A DNA stretch of 64,000 nucleotides from Posidonia oceanica (Eukaryota; Streptophyta; Magnoliopsida; Alismatales; Posidoniaceae): assembly GCA_037176725.1 (NCBI GenBank), contig JAZBRS010000054.1, positions 15,022,001 to 15,086,000 of the forward strand, written 5' to 3'. This document shows, piece after piece, positions 24,040 through 33,909 of the stretch. How positions within the stretch are numbered: position 1 is the stretch's first letter; every line of letters starts with the position of its first letter. Made by a program: the position numbers and the translations under genes. The notes under the pieces were generated by a model. That model ran no database searches, was not told the DNA's origin, and worked only from the letters and a program-made list of their open reading frames with translations.

Positions 24040-25519
24040 TATACCTAATTGCAGAAGACAGGCTGATTACTGCAAGGCTTGAGGTACCTGCTATCAATAA
24101 ACAGTCAGATCTTGCAGGTATGTAATTACTGACAACAAGCAGAAACTGAGACTAAAAATGTAGTTCCAATATGCATCTAGGCAAAGTGATAACAGAACAT
24201 AGCAATTAAGCACTGATAAGCAGGGGGATTCTGCAGCAGTCTTGCGGACACGGGGGCGAGGGTTGGTAGGAAATCTGGACCAGCGCAGCTTGAGTGCTGT
24301 CGATGTGCCTCTGCTGGGGAGAAGTACTGCCTCAGGGCCTGAGCGTGTTGCAGAGCGGAGAGATTGGCGGAAGGGGAAAGGAAAGAAGGAAGATGCATGA
24401 ATGCAAGATGCTAGTGATATGCTTATGAGGATGAATATTATTGGATGAATAAGTATGCTTGAATGGATGAGTATGCTTGGGTGGATGGGTATGCTAGGGT
24501 GCCCTCAGCATACGGAGTGCTTTGGTGCCTGCTGCAGAGGAAGGGAGTGGTCCTTGACTCACTGGGCCCTACTCAGACTCTCGGCTTATTGGTGGCGCTC
24601 CGGAACAGGTTGTTGGCATTATACAGGTGGTGATGTGGTGAGGACAGGCTACTGGCTGCACTCTCAGGACCTACACCTATTCTTTCGGCTCTCTCTTTTT
24701 TTGAAAGGTTTCTCCCTCATAGGTATGCAGTCTTTCTTTGCCCCTAGCTAGGAGAAGGTATGTGTTTGCTCTTGGGAGGATGTGGTAGACCCCTTTTCCA
24801 GGCTTGACATGCTGGGGATCTCTAGTAAAGTATGGGGGATAGCGGTGCCTGTGTTTTTTGGGCTAGCTTTGCCTTTTTCTTCTTCTTTTTTTTTTGTTTT
24901 GCTTGCTTTTCTCCTTTTTTTGTTTTTGTTTTTGTTCGATCTCTTTTTCCTTCTTTTTTTTTTTTGCTTGATCTTTTTCCTCTTTTCTTTTCAGGCTTTT
25001 GCTATCCCCATTCTGGTGGCAAAAGAAGGGTGCTTGAAATGTAATGGATTCAGGTTTTGGGTCTGCTGTGTGATGGGTAGAAGGAGCAAGGTTAGACTGC
25101 ACACCCCTATCTCTAGGGCCGGCTTCTGTCTTCGTCTTCTGTTCCTTGGAGGTGCCCAAACCTAGATGTCTATTCTCACTTTTTCAAGCTCACAACCTAA
25201 CATTTTTTCTCCCTCAGAGGTGTATGTCCTTGTGAGATTGGGCAGTTCGCCTGTCCTTATTGGTGGTGGCTCCCTCACTTGCTAAGACATCTAAGTAGTG
25301 CCAGGTGAGGCAGGGTGACTCTTTCCAGAGCAGGCAAGCACTTCTGGTTGTCATCACCGGGCCAAAGATGTGATGTTTGAGAGGATGACGATGATGATTT
25401 GAAAAGAAAGAATGCAAGGGTTGAAAGGATGATGATGATGATTTGAAGGGAGATGAAGTAAGAAGGCGAGAATGTAAATGCAAGCGGGAGAAGGGCAACT
25501 GCAACGGGGCCGCTTTCGA
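24040..25519 (-). other. Non-coding spacer between integrase and downstream ORF
   Basis: About 1.48 kb, matched in length by 1.49 kb in element 2. It has shared blocks such as CAGCATACGGAGTGCTT (near 24506) and a plus-strand T/C-rich tract (about 24870-25000) ending CAGGCTTTTGCTATCCC. On the coding strand this is a long purine-rich tract. No conserved reading frame was seen; it probably holds signals for making a separate downstream-ORF message. Confidence 0.6.
24088..24100 (-). promoter_or_regulatory. Candidate 3' splice site before the downstream ORF
   Basis: The minus strand reads TGTTTATTGATAGCAG|GTACCTC, with the exon starting at 24087, 48 nt before the ATG. Element 2 has CTGTTTACAG|GTACCTG starting 47 nt before its ATG. 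The matched place and sequence suggest function; no transcript data are available. Confidence 0.4.
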
Positions 25520-26392
25520 CTACTGATAGTATTTCTTCAGATAGCAGAGGTTGACGGGCTCAGACTGCTCGACCTGGTCCATATCCTCAAGAGTTACAGC
25601 GCCTCCCGAAAAGATCTGCTTGACCACAAAGGGGCCACGCCAATTGGGTCGGAATTTCCCTCGACCGTCAGGCAAATGAATGGCGCGCAAGACAAGGTCC
25701 CCTGGCTGGAAGCTTCTGGGCTGGACCTTCTTCAAGAATGCTCTGGCCATCCGCTTCTGATAGCAGTGAGCGTTGTGCATGGCTTGCAATCTGCGCTCAT
25801 CAATCAGGTTCAGTTGGGCGCAGCGGTCTTCGACCCATTCTGCTTCTTCCAACTCAGCTTCCCGCAGGATCCGCAGAGAGGGGATCTCCACTTCAACAGG
25901 TAACACCGCTTCCATGCCGTACACCAGAGAGTATGGGGTGGCTCCTGTAGAGGTCCGGATTGATGTCCTGTACGCCCAGAGTGCGTACGGGAGCTTGTCG
26001 TGCCAATCCTTGTGGATTTCTGCCATTTTTTTTAGAATCTTGACAATGTTCTTGTTTGCAGATTCCACTGCTCCGTTCATCTAAGGCCGATAGGGTGAGG
26101 ATCGATGGTGCTTGCTCTTGAGACTATGCAGGTATTCTTCGATCCTTTTGGCAATAAAGTTTGAGCCGTTATCAGAGATGACAGAGTGCGGGACCCCATA
26201 TCGGGCAACAATATTGTTTTTGATAAATTTTTCTGTTGCCGCAGCGGTGACTGTCCTGTAAGAGGCTGCTTCCACCCACTTGGTAAAGTAATCGATCGCT
26301 ACCAGAATGTAACGATGACCATTTGAAGCAGTCGGGTGGACGGCACCGATGACATCGATCCCCCAGGTGGAGAAAGGCCATGGCGAAGACAT
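25520..26392 (-). pseudogene. Integrase of element 1, N-terminally truncated with one stop
   Basis: Ty3/Gypsy integrase core with the DDE residues visible: D in TWGIDVIG, D in ISDNGSNF and E in NGAVESANK. It continues to PYSLVYGMEAVLP and a C-terminal domain ending LKKYYQ at 25520. The N-terminal zinc-binding (HHCC) part is missing because the deletion joint lies at about 26400. An in-frame TAG at 26081-26083 replaces the Gln that element 2 has just before MNGAVE, a C-to-T change in a CAG codon. It cannot act as a complete integrase, so this copy must have been integrated by another element's enzyme unless both defects are younger than the insertion. Confidence 0.88.
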
Positions 26393-29300
26393 GTTGTGCA
26401 GCTGATGCGGAGGGGCCTTGCTGATTCTGCTGCTGAAATTGCCGACTGTTCTGCTGCTGAGGCTGCTGAGGCATTCTGCTCTGCTGCTGCTGCATCTACT
26501 GCTGATGCTCCCCCCTCTGGGTCTTCCAGTGTGCTAGTGGAGGATATGCCGGACTGGCGGCTGATCTGGTCACTGTCGCTCGATGCCTTGCTTAGGTGAG
26601 GCATGGGTTGCGCAAACCACTTAGACCCGCCTTCAGGTTGAAGAGTGATGAGCTCATCTGGTCTAGGGGAGTCCGGCGCTGCTGAGTCTTCTAGGACCAT
26701 GATAGAGGCATGGTCCTCTTGCAGAGGAGGATCCGTAACTACGGCTTTTCCTTTCCTTTCTGCAGCTTGATGCTCTGCTAGGTCTTCTGTTATTGACTTG
26801 ATCTGTTCTTGATAGAGTAGCTCTAAGTCGGACATCCAAGAATCGACCTGGGCTTCTATCGCCACTCCTTCTTCTTCGTCTGAGGGGGAGTCGACGTAGT
26901 AGGCGCCGGGGGCCTGTGGCACTGGCCCGGCTGCAAGATGGATCGCCGCCCTTGGAGTCTGCATGATCTGGTTCACGGGCGCGTCTGCTGATGGCAGTTC
27001 AGATGTAGAAGGCCCAAATAGACAGGCCAGCGGTGCTGCTGATGGATAAGCTTCCAGGGTCACTGTGGAAGAGTAAGCAGGGGTGCTCTTCAGAGGGCTC
27101 AAGGGCCCGGAGAGTGTAGTGCTCAGTTGGCCTTTTGTATCGGGCTGTAACTGAGACAGCGCAGCCTCTGACGCCATAGGGTCTTGCCATGAGAGCTGCT
27201 GCAGGTTGTCAGGAGGATGCGGAGCAGACTGCGCCAGCTGCATTCCTGAGGATGATGCTGAGGGAGCGGGCTGGGCCACGCTGCTGACTGAGTTGATGGA
27301 CTGCCCCTCCAGAGATGGGGGCAGTGGCACTGATGTTGCTGTGACCGCTGGTAGCATGCTTGGTTCTGCCAGAAGGAGTGTCTCTGACTCCTGCACTGCT
27401 GCTGTCTGATCTTGAGAAGCTGATGTGGCTGCTGAAGGATGGGAACTTGCATCTGCCACAGGGCCTGCTGAGCTGCCTGCTGTTTCTGCCAGAGGGAGAG
27501 CTAAATAAACTGACTGTGGGGCCTCTGCTCTGACCACTGTTTCTGCTGAGTTGATTGGGACTGCCTCTGTTGCATCAGACTGCTCCTCATCCGAGTAGTA
27601 GTCCTCAATACACACCCAATCCTCTATCGGCGCTGCGGCTTGGTAGTCGGTTGATCCCAGAATTCCTGCACTGGTAAAGTTAGTGAGGTCTCTGGGGATG
27701 GCTGGTGCACGATCTTTGAGCTGGAAGCAGTGATCTTTGTTGAGCTTTGGTTCATAGCCGAGACCTTCAGACTTCCTTCGCTCCACTGCTACGATCGGCT
27801 CCGCGATCCCTTGGCCGTGACGCCCGAGCGGCGTACCCTTCGTGTAACCCCACCTGTGACATACATTCTCGACCATTCGAAAGGGGTTGCTGTGAACGGT
27901 CAAGGAGTTGACGCGTTCAAGATCAGGAACGAAGTTAACTGGCTCGCACCGGTTAACGCGATATAGGGCTTCAGAAGTCTCGGGGTCAAACGGGATAGAT
28001 TGTGAAGACACGGGGGAGACTGCTTCAATCCGCTCCTTCTCAAAGTTCTCCGCCATGACGACAATGACATCATCGCCACGACGGTACTTTATCATTCGAT
28101 GGAGGGTCGAAGGAAGGACCTGATGCTTGTGGAGCCAAGGGCGCCCAAGCAGAAGATTGAAGTTGGGCTTCAAGTCGACGACATAGAATTCCACGTCGAA
28201 GACGACCGGACCGATGGCCAGAGGGATAATCAGAATCCCTAGAGCGTCATGGTGAGTGTTGTCAAAAGCAGTCATTCCCTTCACGGCTGGCGTGATATCC
28301 TCGGCTTTGAATCCGAGCTTGGTTGCTGTACGCAAGGGGCAGACATTAAGGCCTGACCCGTTATCAACCAGTGTTAAGGGAATGCAAAAGCTTTTGAACT
28401 GCACCGTGACGAATAGGGGCTGGTTGTGATTAATCCCTGCCGGAGGCAGCTCATCACTCGTGAAAGAGATGACCTGGGGCTCCGCGATTAACCCAACCAT
28501 GCTCTCCAAGGCAGAAGGCTCAATGGACTGGGACACACGAGCAGCCTGGAACACACGAAGAAAAGCCTCGCGGTGCTCGGCAGAAGTGTGGATCAAATCC
28601 CAGATGGAGATGTCGGCTTTTACCTTCTTAAGCTGGGAAGTTAGGTCTGCTCTAGGTTGGCTTCTCCTAGCAGCTGGAGGGGTGATTCTAGCAGGTTCTA
28701 AAGGGGTAGTGACAGGAAGCTGGGTTACTACAGGCTGGCTAGGGGCTTGGCTAGCTACGGGCTGATCTGGGGTTAGATCTGCTAAGGGTTGGCCCGAGGG
28801 TGGGGGTATAACAGGTCCAGGGTGAGTTGGCCTAGTTGCCGGTGCTGGGGGCCTATAAACCCTCCCCGATCGCGTTACTTCCGCGCACATTTCTGTGGCG
28901 TAGCTGTAAGGGACGCGATGGGTGTCCAGGGTCAAATTAATGACGACTGGAGCATGTGCTGCGAGCACAGGAGGGGTTACAGGGGGTCCTACAGGATGTT
29001 GAGGTCTATCTAGGGGATATGGTTGTTGGGGTGGGAAGGCTGGGGCAGGTTGAGGTCTGCCTAGAAGGTGTAGCTGAGGCCGCCCTAAAAGGTGAATGGG
29101 AGAACTAGGCTGGGCTCTAGCAAAGAGGTGTATAGGAGAATGAGCCTGTGGGAGCATGGTGGGAGGCGCGAGAGGGCGCTCCGGCCTGGCACGCGGTCGG
29201 ATCAAATGGATTCCCGACTCGGAGCCGGCAACTGCCGCGAGATAGAGACTGACCGGGAAAGGCTCAGAGATGTCAGAGATAAGATTAGAAGGGTCTACTA

Positions 29301-31377
29301 CAGAAGTAGCAAGCCCAGAAGGAAAGACAGAGTGGACACCTGAGGTTCCCGCCCCTCCCGGATAAGAGTGCTCCGGTAAAGGTTGGCGGACGATGCCAGA
29401 ATGCGGGGGAACAGCTGGAGATGCAGATGCATGAGTGCGTGCCTGAGTGGAAGCCTCGTGCGTGTCGATCACAATCGTTCCCGATTCGATCAGGTCCTGA
29501 ATTGCGTTCCGCAAGGAGAAGCAATTATCCGTCGAATGCCCGACGCTTCGATGGAAATTACAGAAGAGGTCCGGCCTAAACCAATGCGGTAGAGGGCTTG
29601 GCGGCGGACGGACCTCCGGGAACTTTAGGAGCGATGCCACCTTCGGCAAGATGTCCGTGAGTGGTTCCACCAGTGGGGTGAAATTCCTCCTCTCAGCGGG
29701 TGGTCTTCTTTGCCTTGGGTGTGAGCCTTGCTGAACCGGTGCGGCAGGATAGACCGATCTAGCGGTGGTAGTGATGTGCGGTGTGTGCGGGTTCCTAGGT
29801 GCAGGAGCGTACACCATCTGAGCTGGGGCAGGCCGAGACGGCAAGCGAACAGGCACAGCAGGAGAATCGACGAATGCAACAGCGGGTTTCGGCGAGTCCT
29901 TCCTCTTCGGGCGGTTGTTGTTGCTGCCGCTGTTGTTGTTGTTGAAGGTGCTGTTGTTGACACTGTTGCTGCTTATCGCTGCCTGCTTAGCGAACGCAGA
30001 GAGAGTCGGGAAGTTGCCACTCCGCAAAGAACTCTCCACGCGCGCTCCAGCTCTGATGAGTGCCGCAAAAGTAGTGACTGGCTGAATGCTAAGCAGAGCT
30101 CCGAGAGACGGCTGCGCCCCTTTGATGACGATCTCGATAGATTCCTCGTCAGAGGGTCTATCTCGAACCTGAGAGGCAAGGGCGCACCAGCGGCCGACGT
30201 ACTCCCCGAACGGCTCGCCAGAGTTCTGCTTGATGGCGATCAAGTCCGCCCTCTTTGGGACAAGATCGAGGTTGAAGGAGTATTGCTCCAGGAACGCCTG
30301 ACTGAGGTCGCTCCAAGTCTTGATGGCTGACATATCGAGTGATGTGAACCACTTGAGTGCCGGCCCGGTCAAACTCTTCTGGAACAAGCGGATCAGCAAC
30401 CTCTCGTCAGCCTGAAGCTGAGCGAGATCACCGCAATACGCCTTCAGGTGTGCTACGGGGCAGCCCCTACCATTATACTTCTCGAAGTCCGAGATTTTGA
30501 ACTTCGGAGGGAGTACCGCCTCTGGAAAGCAACAGAGGTCTCGGAATTGGTAGGTCTGGTGCTCGGTACCCTGCACTAGTCGTAGTGCCTTCTCCAAGAC
30601 GTCCATCCGGTTATTGATGGGGTCTGGGATTGCTGCTGTAGGAGAGGGATCAGCAGGGGTAGTGAGCACATACGCCGAATGGGTCGCACCTAAGTGCTCC
30701 TCCGGATCTACCATAGCGTCGCCTGGTGGAGCAACGGGATGGCCGGCGTATCCGTGCTGGGGGATAGTGTATGCAGGAGTGTATGCAGGATGCTGGACTT
30801 GATGAAGAGGAGAAGAATAAATGCCATGCTGTGCTGGGATAGGGGGAGGATGACGGAGCACCAGTTGCTGTACAGGCGGGGTGCCAGACAGCGAGCCAGT
30901 GAGGTACTGGGCTCTAGCCGGTCCAAAGGGTTGACCACCAGAAGGAAGTGGAGCATGCTGTGCCAAGTGTTGTGCAGGGGGAGGCGGTAAACGAGCCCCC
31001 ATCGTCGGAACCGTGAGCAGTTGCGACGATGGTCGAGGCGGAGGTGCAGAGGTTGATGCATGATATGCAGGAACTGGCCTCGGAGGAACCTCAGGGACGA
31101 CAGAGACAGAAGGAGGACGAACTGATAGAGCCATGCCCTGCAGTCTCTGGGCAAGCTCCATCAGGTGCTGGTACTGCACTTCGGGCGTCTCGGCAGTGGG
31201 GACGCTGAAGTGCAGTGCCGGCGGGGATTGAGAAGCAAGGGGCACGGACACAGATGGTCCGGGAAGGAAGGTTTCTACAGAAAAGGTCGCAGCAGCGGTG
31301 GAAGGGATGTCGAAAGCGATGTATCCCTGGGACGGAGGGGGCAGTGGCGTCTCCAGAACGCGGGTAACGGCCGTCAA
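26299..31377 (-). CDS. Gag-protease polyprotein of element 1
   Basis: A 1,692-codon open frame. Approximate residues: Pro/Gln-rich N-terminal part to 280; gag core 285-440 (PPKFKISDFEKYNGRG, WFTSLDM); a zinc-knuckle-like C-x3-H-x4-H-x4-C at 600-620 (CNFHRSVGHSTDNC); retropepsin at 980-1090 with the active-site loop LVDNGSGLN near 1005 and LLLGRPWL near 1078; a G-patch-like segment at 1165-1206 (WGYTKGTPLGRHGQGI, GLGY); then a long Pro/Ser/Ala-rich linker. At its 3' end (after about 26400) the frame reads out of phase through the start of the integrase region. The natural start is probably the Met at 31575 (MAQYV, conserved as MAQFV in element 2); an in-frame TAG at 31435-31437 separates that start from this frame. 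The gene makes the particle proteins and protease. Confidence 0.85.
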   Translation of the reverse strand: MTAVTRVLETPLPPPSQGYIAFDIPSTAAATFSVETFLPGPSVSVPLASQSPPALHFSVPTAETPEVQYQHLMELAQRLQGMALSVRPPSVSVVPEVPPRPVPAYHASTSAPPPRPSSQLLTVPTMGARLPPPPAQHLAQHAPLPSGGQPFGPARAQYLTGSLSGTPPVQQLVLRHPPPIPAQHGIYSSPLHQVQHPAYTPAYTIPQHGYAGHPVAPPGDAMVDPEEHLGATHSAYVLTTPADPSPTAAIPDPINNRMDVLEKALRLVQGTEHQTYQFRDLCCFPEAVLPPKFKISDFEKYNGRGCPVAHLKAYCGDLAQLQADERLLIRLFQKSLTGPALKWFTSLDMSAIKTWSDLSQAFLEQYSFNLDLVPKRADLIAIKQNSGEPFGEYVGRWCALASQVRDRPSDEESIEIVIKGAQPSLGALLSIQPVTTFAALIRAGARVESSLRSGNFPTLSAFAKQAAISSNSVNNSTFNNNNSGSNNNRPKRKDSPKPAVAFVDSPAVPVRLPSRPAPAQMVYAPAPRNPHTPHITTTARSVYPAAPVQQGSHPRQRRPPAERRNFTPLVEPLTDILPKVASLLKFPEVRPPPSPLPHWFRPDLFCNFHRSVGHSTDNCFSLRNAIQDLIESGTIVIDTHEASTQARTHASASPAVPPHSGIVRQPLPEHSYPGGAGTSGVHSVFPSGLATSVVDPSNLISDISEPFPVSLYLAAVAGSESGIHLIRPRARPERPLAPPTMLPQAHSPIHLFARAQPSSPIHLLGRPQLHLLGRPQPAPAFPPQQPYPLDRPQHPVGPPVTPPVLAAHAPVVINLTLDTHRVPYSYATEMCAEVTRSGRVYRPPAPATRPTHPGPVIPPPSGQPLADLTPDQPVASQAPSQPVVTQLPVTTPLEPARITPPAARRSQPRADLTSQLKKVKADISIWDLIHTSAEHREAFLRVFQAARVSQSIEPSALESMVGLIAEPQVISFTSDELPPAGINHNQPLFVTVQFKSFCIPLTLVDNGSGLNVCPLRTATKLGFKAEDITPAVKGMTAFDNTHHDALGILIIPLAIGPVVFDVEFYVVDLKPNFNLLLGRPWLHKHQVLPSTLHRMIKYRRGDDVIVVMAENFEKERIEAVSPVSSQSIPFDPETSEALYRVNRCEPVNFVPDLERVNSLTVHSNPFRMVENVCHRWGYTKGTPLGRHGQGIAEPIVAVERRKSEGLGYEPKLNKDHCFQLKDRAPAIPRDLTNFTSAGILGSTDYQAAAPIEDWVCIEDYYSDEEQSDATEAVPINSAETVVRAEAPQSVYLALPLAETAGSSAGPVADASSHPSAATSASQDQTAAVQESETLLLAEPSMLPAVTATSVPLPPSLEGQSINSVSSVAQPAPSASSSGMQLAQSAPHPPDNLQQLSWQDPMASEAALSQLQPDTKGQLSTTLSGPLSPLKSTPAYSSTVTLEAYPSAAPLACLFGPSTSELPSADAPVNQIMQTPRAAIHLAAGPVPQAPGAYYVDSPSDEEEGVAIEAQVDSWMSDLELLYQEQIKSITEDLAEHQAAERKGKAVVTDPPLQEDHASIMVLEDSAAPDSPRPDELITLQPEGGSKWFAQPMPHLSKASSDSDQISRQSGISSTSTLEDPEGGASAVDAAAAEQNASAASAAEQSAISAAESARPLRISCTTCLRHGLSPPGGSMSSVPSTRLLQMVIVTFW
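26395..26410. other. Deletion joint: RT-RNase H removed
   Basis: Element 1 and element 2 agree from integrase up to ACATG(T/C)T(A/G)TGCAG. There element 1 jumps straight into an Ala/Glu/Gln repeat region corresponding to the variable linker of element 2 (about 53.0-53.4 kb), while element 2 continues through the integrase zinc finger, two RNase H domains and RT. Roughly 3 kb is missing. Confidence 0.75.
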
Positions 31378-31575
31378 GATAGACTCGGCGACCGGATCCG
31401 GAGGAAGGGAGGCTTGCCACTGTCCCGGGGTGTACTAAGAACCTAGAGACGTCAGAGGAGGAAACCCTGGCGTCGGAGGGGGAACAAGGGGGACAAAAAG
31501 GGCAACCGGAGGGGCCAGAACGGAAACACCCTCCGTGACAGGAGTAAAAGAAGACTCACTAACGTACTGGGCCAT
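31378..31575 (-). pseudogene. 5' end of gag in element 1, cut off by a stop
   Basis: From the Met at 31575 (MAQYV) the frame runs into TAG at 31435-31437 and then continues in the same phase into the long gag-protease frame (YTPGQW, compared with YSVGQW in element 2). A single nonsense change would therefore remove full-length Gag from this copy, unless translation starts at the Met at 31377 or the stop is read through. Confidence 0.7.
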
Positions 31576-32890
31576 CGCTGACCTAGAGCGTGTGAGAACA
31601 GGGCTGCGACGAGTATTCAATCGGTGCTTCCTAAGAGGAGCTATCGTCGCAAGTGCGGATAGCTCGGAAGGGGAATGGTCGCGAACTAAGTCGCAAAAAG
31701 GGCGTGAACGAGGGTCGATACTCGAGCTCTTGGCAAAGGGAAACTCGCTTACCGATCACGCTGACACAACAGAAGGAAATTAGGGTTAGAAACTGAAAGA
31801 TGAATGCAGATGAGTTAGTTAAGTGGCATGAATGACGTGCATGCTTTCTAGTATGCCCCCCTTACCTAACTAGTGTTTCCTAGCAAGGCTGTCTACTCCG
31901 GGTATCCCTTGATGTACGGGTCACCGACTCAGGTTAGAAAAAGTAGGTCCCCTGTCTAACTCCCGGCCCAAAGCTCAGGTAATGACAGGGTGGTGCGTTG
32001 GTGGTCTCTACCCCGCCAAAGCGTGGGTGGTACCCTCTACTAACACCGACACGACCCCCGGACAAGGAGGGGACGGACCGACCAACTTATGCCACGCCCA
32101 AAGCAATGGAACAAGAGGCCGGAACCGTCCTTCGCAGACTAGTAGGTGGACTCAGAGGAGAAGAATGCATGCCCTATATGATGCTTATGCAAAATGATTA
32201 GAGTTTTTTATCTTGCACATTTTATTAACCAAAGGGGGTGAAGGATTGTTTGTAGTCTCTAGTTACCCCTAGAAGTTCTTTTTACTTGCGTTTTTTAGTT
32301 AACCATGGGGGAAGCAGACAAGTCTCTACTATCCTAAGCATGGCAAGTGCAAAAGGGAAGAAAATCAGTCAAAATGGCAAGCAACCATCATACAACACAA
32401 CAAAAGGCATGTTCATGGCATGTGCGAGTGTTTGTGAATATGATGGTGAAAAGGAAACATTCATCAAGTCAAAAGGCATGTAAGCATAGTATGTGCGTGT
32501 GTAGTGACATAGCAAGAGTGTAAAAGAAGCATTCAACATTCAAAAAGCATGTATTTTAGCCAAACAAAGTATGTAGACATGCAATGCGCAAGAATTAAAG
32601 CAATAATGAGCAAGTATGATAAAGCAAGGTAAAAGTAAGCAGACTGTAAAAGAAATAAGAGCATAAGCAAGGCAAGAAGTAAATAAACAAGCAAAGGAGC
32701 AAAGCCAAGCAAAAGAAAGCGCAAACCGAGGCAAAAGAGGTGCAAAAACCTAAGCAAAGTAGCCACGAAGCGACTTGCTAGGAGTTTGCACAGAAAAGCG
32801 AGCAAAACAGGTGAGGAAGGCACACAAGGCAGACAAAGCTGCAAGACAAGCGAGCGAAAAGCCGGGAACGAAAGCCGGAGTCTAGTCTCA
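31576..32890 (-). other. Untranslated leader of element 1
   Basis: About 1.3 kb between the primer site and gag, without a credible gene. Blocks are shared with the element 2 leader, for example GACTCAGG(T/C)TAGAAAAA and CAAAGCTCAGGT. A candidate 3' splice site (TTCTGTTGTGTCAG, exon from 31760) lies 185 nt before the gag Met. Retroelement leaders usually hold packaging signals, but none can be named here. Confidence 0.6.
31761..31780 (-). promoter_or_regulatory. Candidate 3' splice site upstream of gag (element 1)
   Basis: A pyrimidine-rich stretch followed by GTGTCAG, then the exon from 31760. Element 2 has a comparable CTCTTCGCGCAG with the exon from 58533, 183 nt before its gag Met. Donor-like sites occur in the LTRs (for example CCAG|GTATGT, GT at 34367-34368). 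Confidence 0.35.
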
Positions 32891-32908
32891 TCCCCAGCGG
32901 AGTCGCCA
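32891..32908 (-). promoter_or_regulatory. Primer binding site, tRNA-Arg type (element 1)
   Basis: The minus strand reads TGGCGACTCCGCTGGGGA, one base after the 5' LTR. It is complementary to the 3' end of a plant tRNA-Arg (acceptor CGGAGTCG plus CCA), the primer reported for Ogre elements. The plus strand here mimics a tRNA 3' end, but there is no tRNA gene. Confidence 0.85.
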
Positions 32909-33023
32909 CTGTAGCGATCCCGATCGGAATCAGGCTCGCTATTTAGCGGCGATTGAGATCCGAGGAAGAGGCTCAACTCGAAAACACTTGGAATCGAGGA
33001 GAAAAAGGAAAGATAAGACAAAT

Positions 33024-33036
33024 CAGAGTCGCCACC
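33024..33036 (-). promoter_or_regulatory. Primer-site-like sequence inside U5 (element 1)
   Basis: The minus strand reads GGTGGCGACTCTG, repeating the first half of the primer site about 115-125 bp before it. The same motif is in the solo LTR (3747-3759) and both element 2 LTRs (40305-40317, 59680-59692). Confidence 0.5.
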
Positions 33037-33645
33037 ATGTCTATTAACGGGAGACAAGGAAAACCGGGGAAATGCGTGAATTAACGCGCAAAACCGAGCA
33101 AGAAATGCAAAGCAAAGCAATGCAAAAGGAACAAATGCAAACAAATGCAAATGAGATGACTCTAGCCTAGGATGAGGGCAGTACGGTCATTACGGGCCAA
33201 AAGACAGGGTAAGGACTCCTGTTACGTGCAGGGAAGGTGTTAGGCACCCCCGACACGCCCGAGAATCGGTCTTTCTAGGCTTACGCTCGCATACGCAGGA
33301 AAATGCAGGATTGAATGCCTATGTGCCTATAAATGCCTGAATGAATGCTCAAGGTGTGCTCTAAGTGGGAAGAAACAAAGCAAGGAAGTAAACGTGCTCT
33401 CTAAGTGCTCAGCTACGCTGTCCGTGTTCCGAATTAGGCGAAACCTAGCTCGTGAGAACTCCAGACAGTAAGCATCATAGCCCTATATGCAAATGCAGGC
33501 GAAAAAGCGAAACAGCGAGAAAACCATGCAATGCGATCGACATGCAAGGGAAAACGGCGTAAAACACGCAAAACAAGGCGAGAAACAAGAAAGGCACGCG
33601 GAACGGAGCAAAAGAACAAAACCAGCACGCAGAACAGGCGGGAAA

Positions 33646-33909
33646 GCAAGGCAGCACGCAAAACGAGACAAGGAAGCAAAGAGGCACGCAAAACGGTGCA
33701 AGAACGAGAACGGCACGCAAAGCAAGCGAGAAAGCAAGGCAGCACGCAAAACGGGACAAGGAAGCAAAGAGGCACGCAAAACGGTGCAAGAACGAGAACG
33801 GCACGCAAAGCAAGCGAGAAAGCAAGGCAGCACGCAAAACAAGGCAAGAAAACAGAAGGGCACGCAAAACGGTGCCAAAACGAGAGCGGGCACGCGAAAC
33901 GGTGCCAAA
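33646..33909. repeat. 88-bp tandem repeat in the 5' LTR
   Basis: Same array as 14446-14709, with the same copy number in both LTRs. Confidence 0.85.

Noticed and set aside
28460..29343. Plus-strand frames within the gag-protease region
   Set aside because: Antisense shadows of a long, well-supported minus-strand frame. Antisense ORFs exist in some Tat elements, but none here matches between elements 1 and 2.
32891..32908. tRNA-Arg gene
   Set aside because: Only the 3' end of the tRNA is matched; no cloverleaf. It is the primer binding site. The same applies to 59511-59528.
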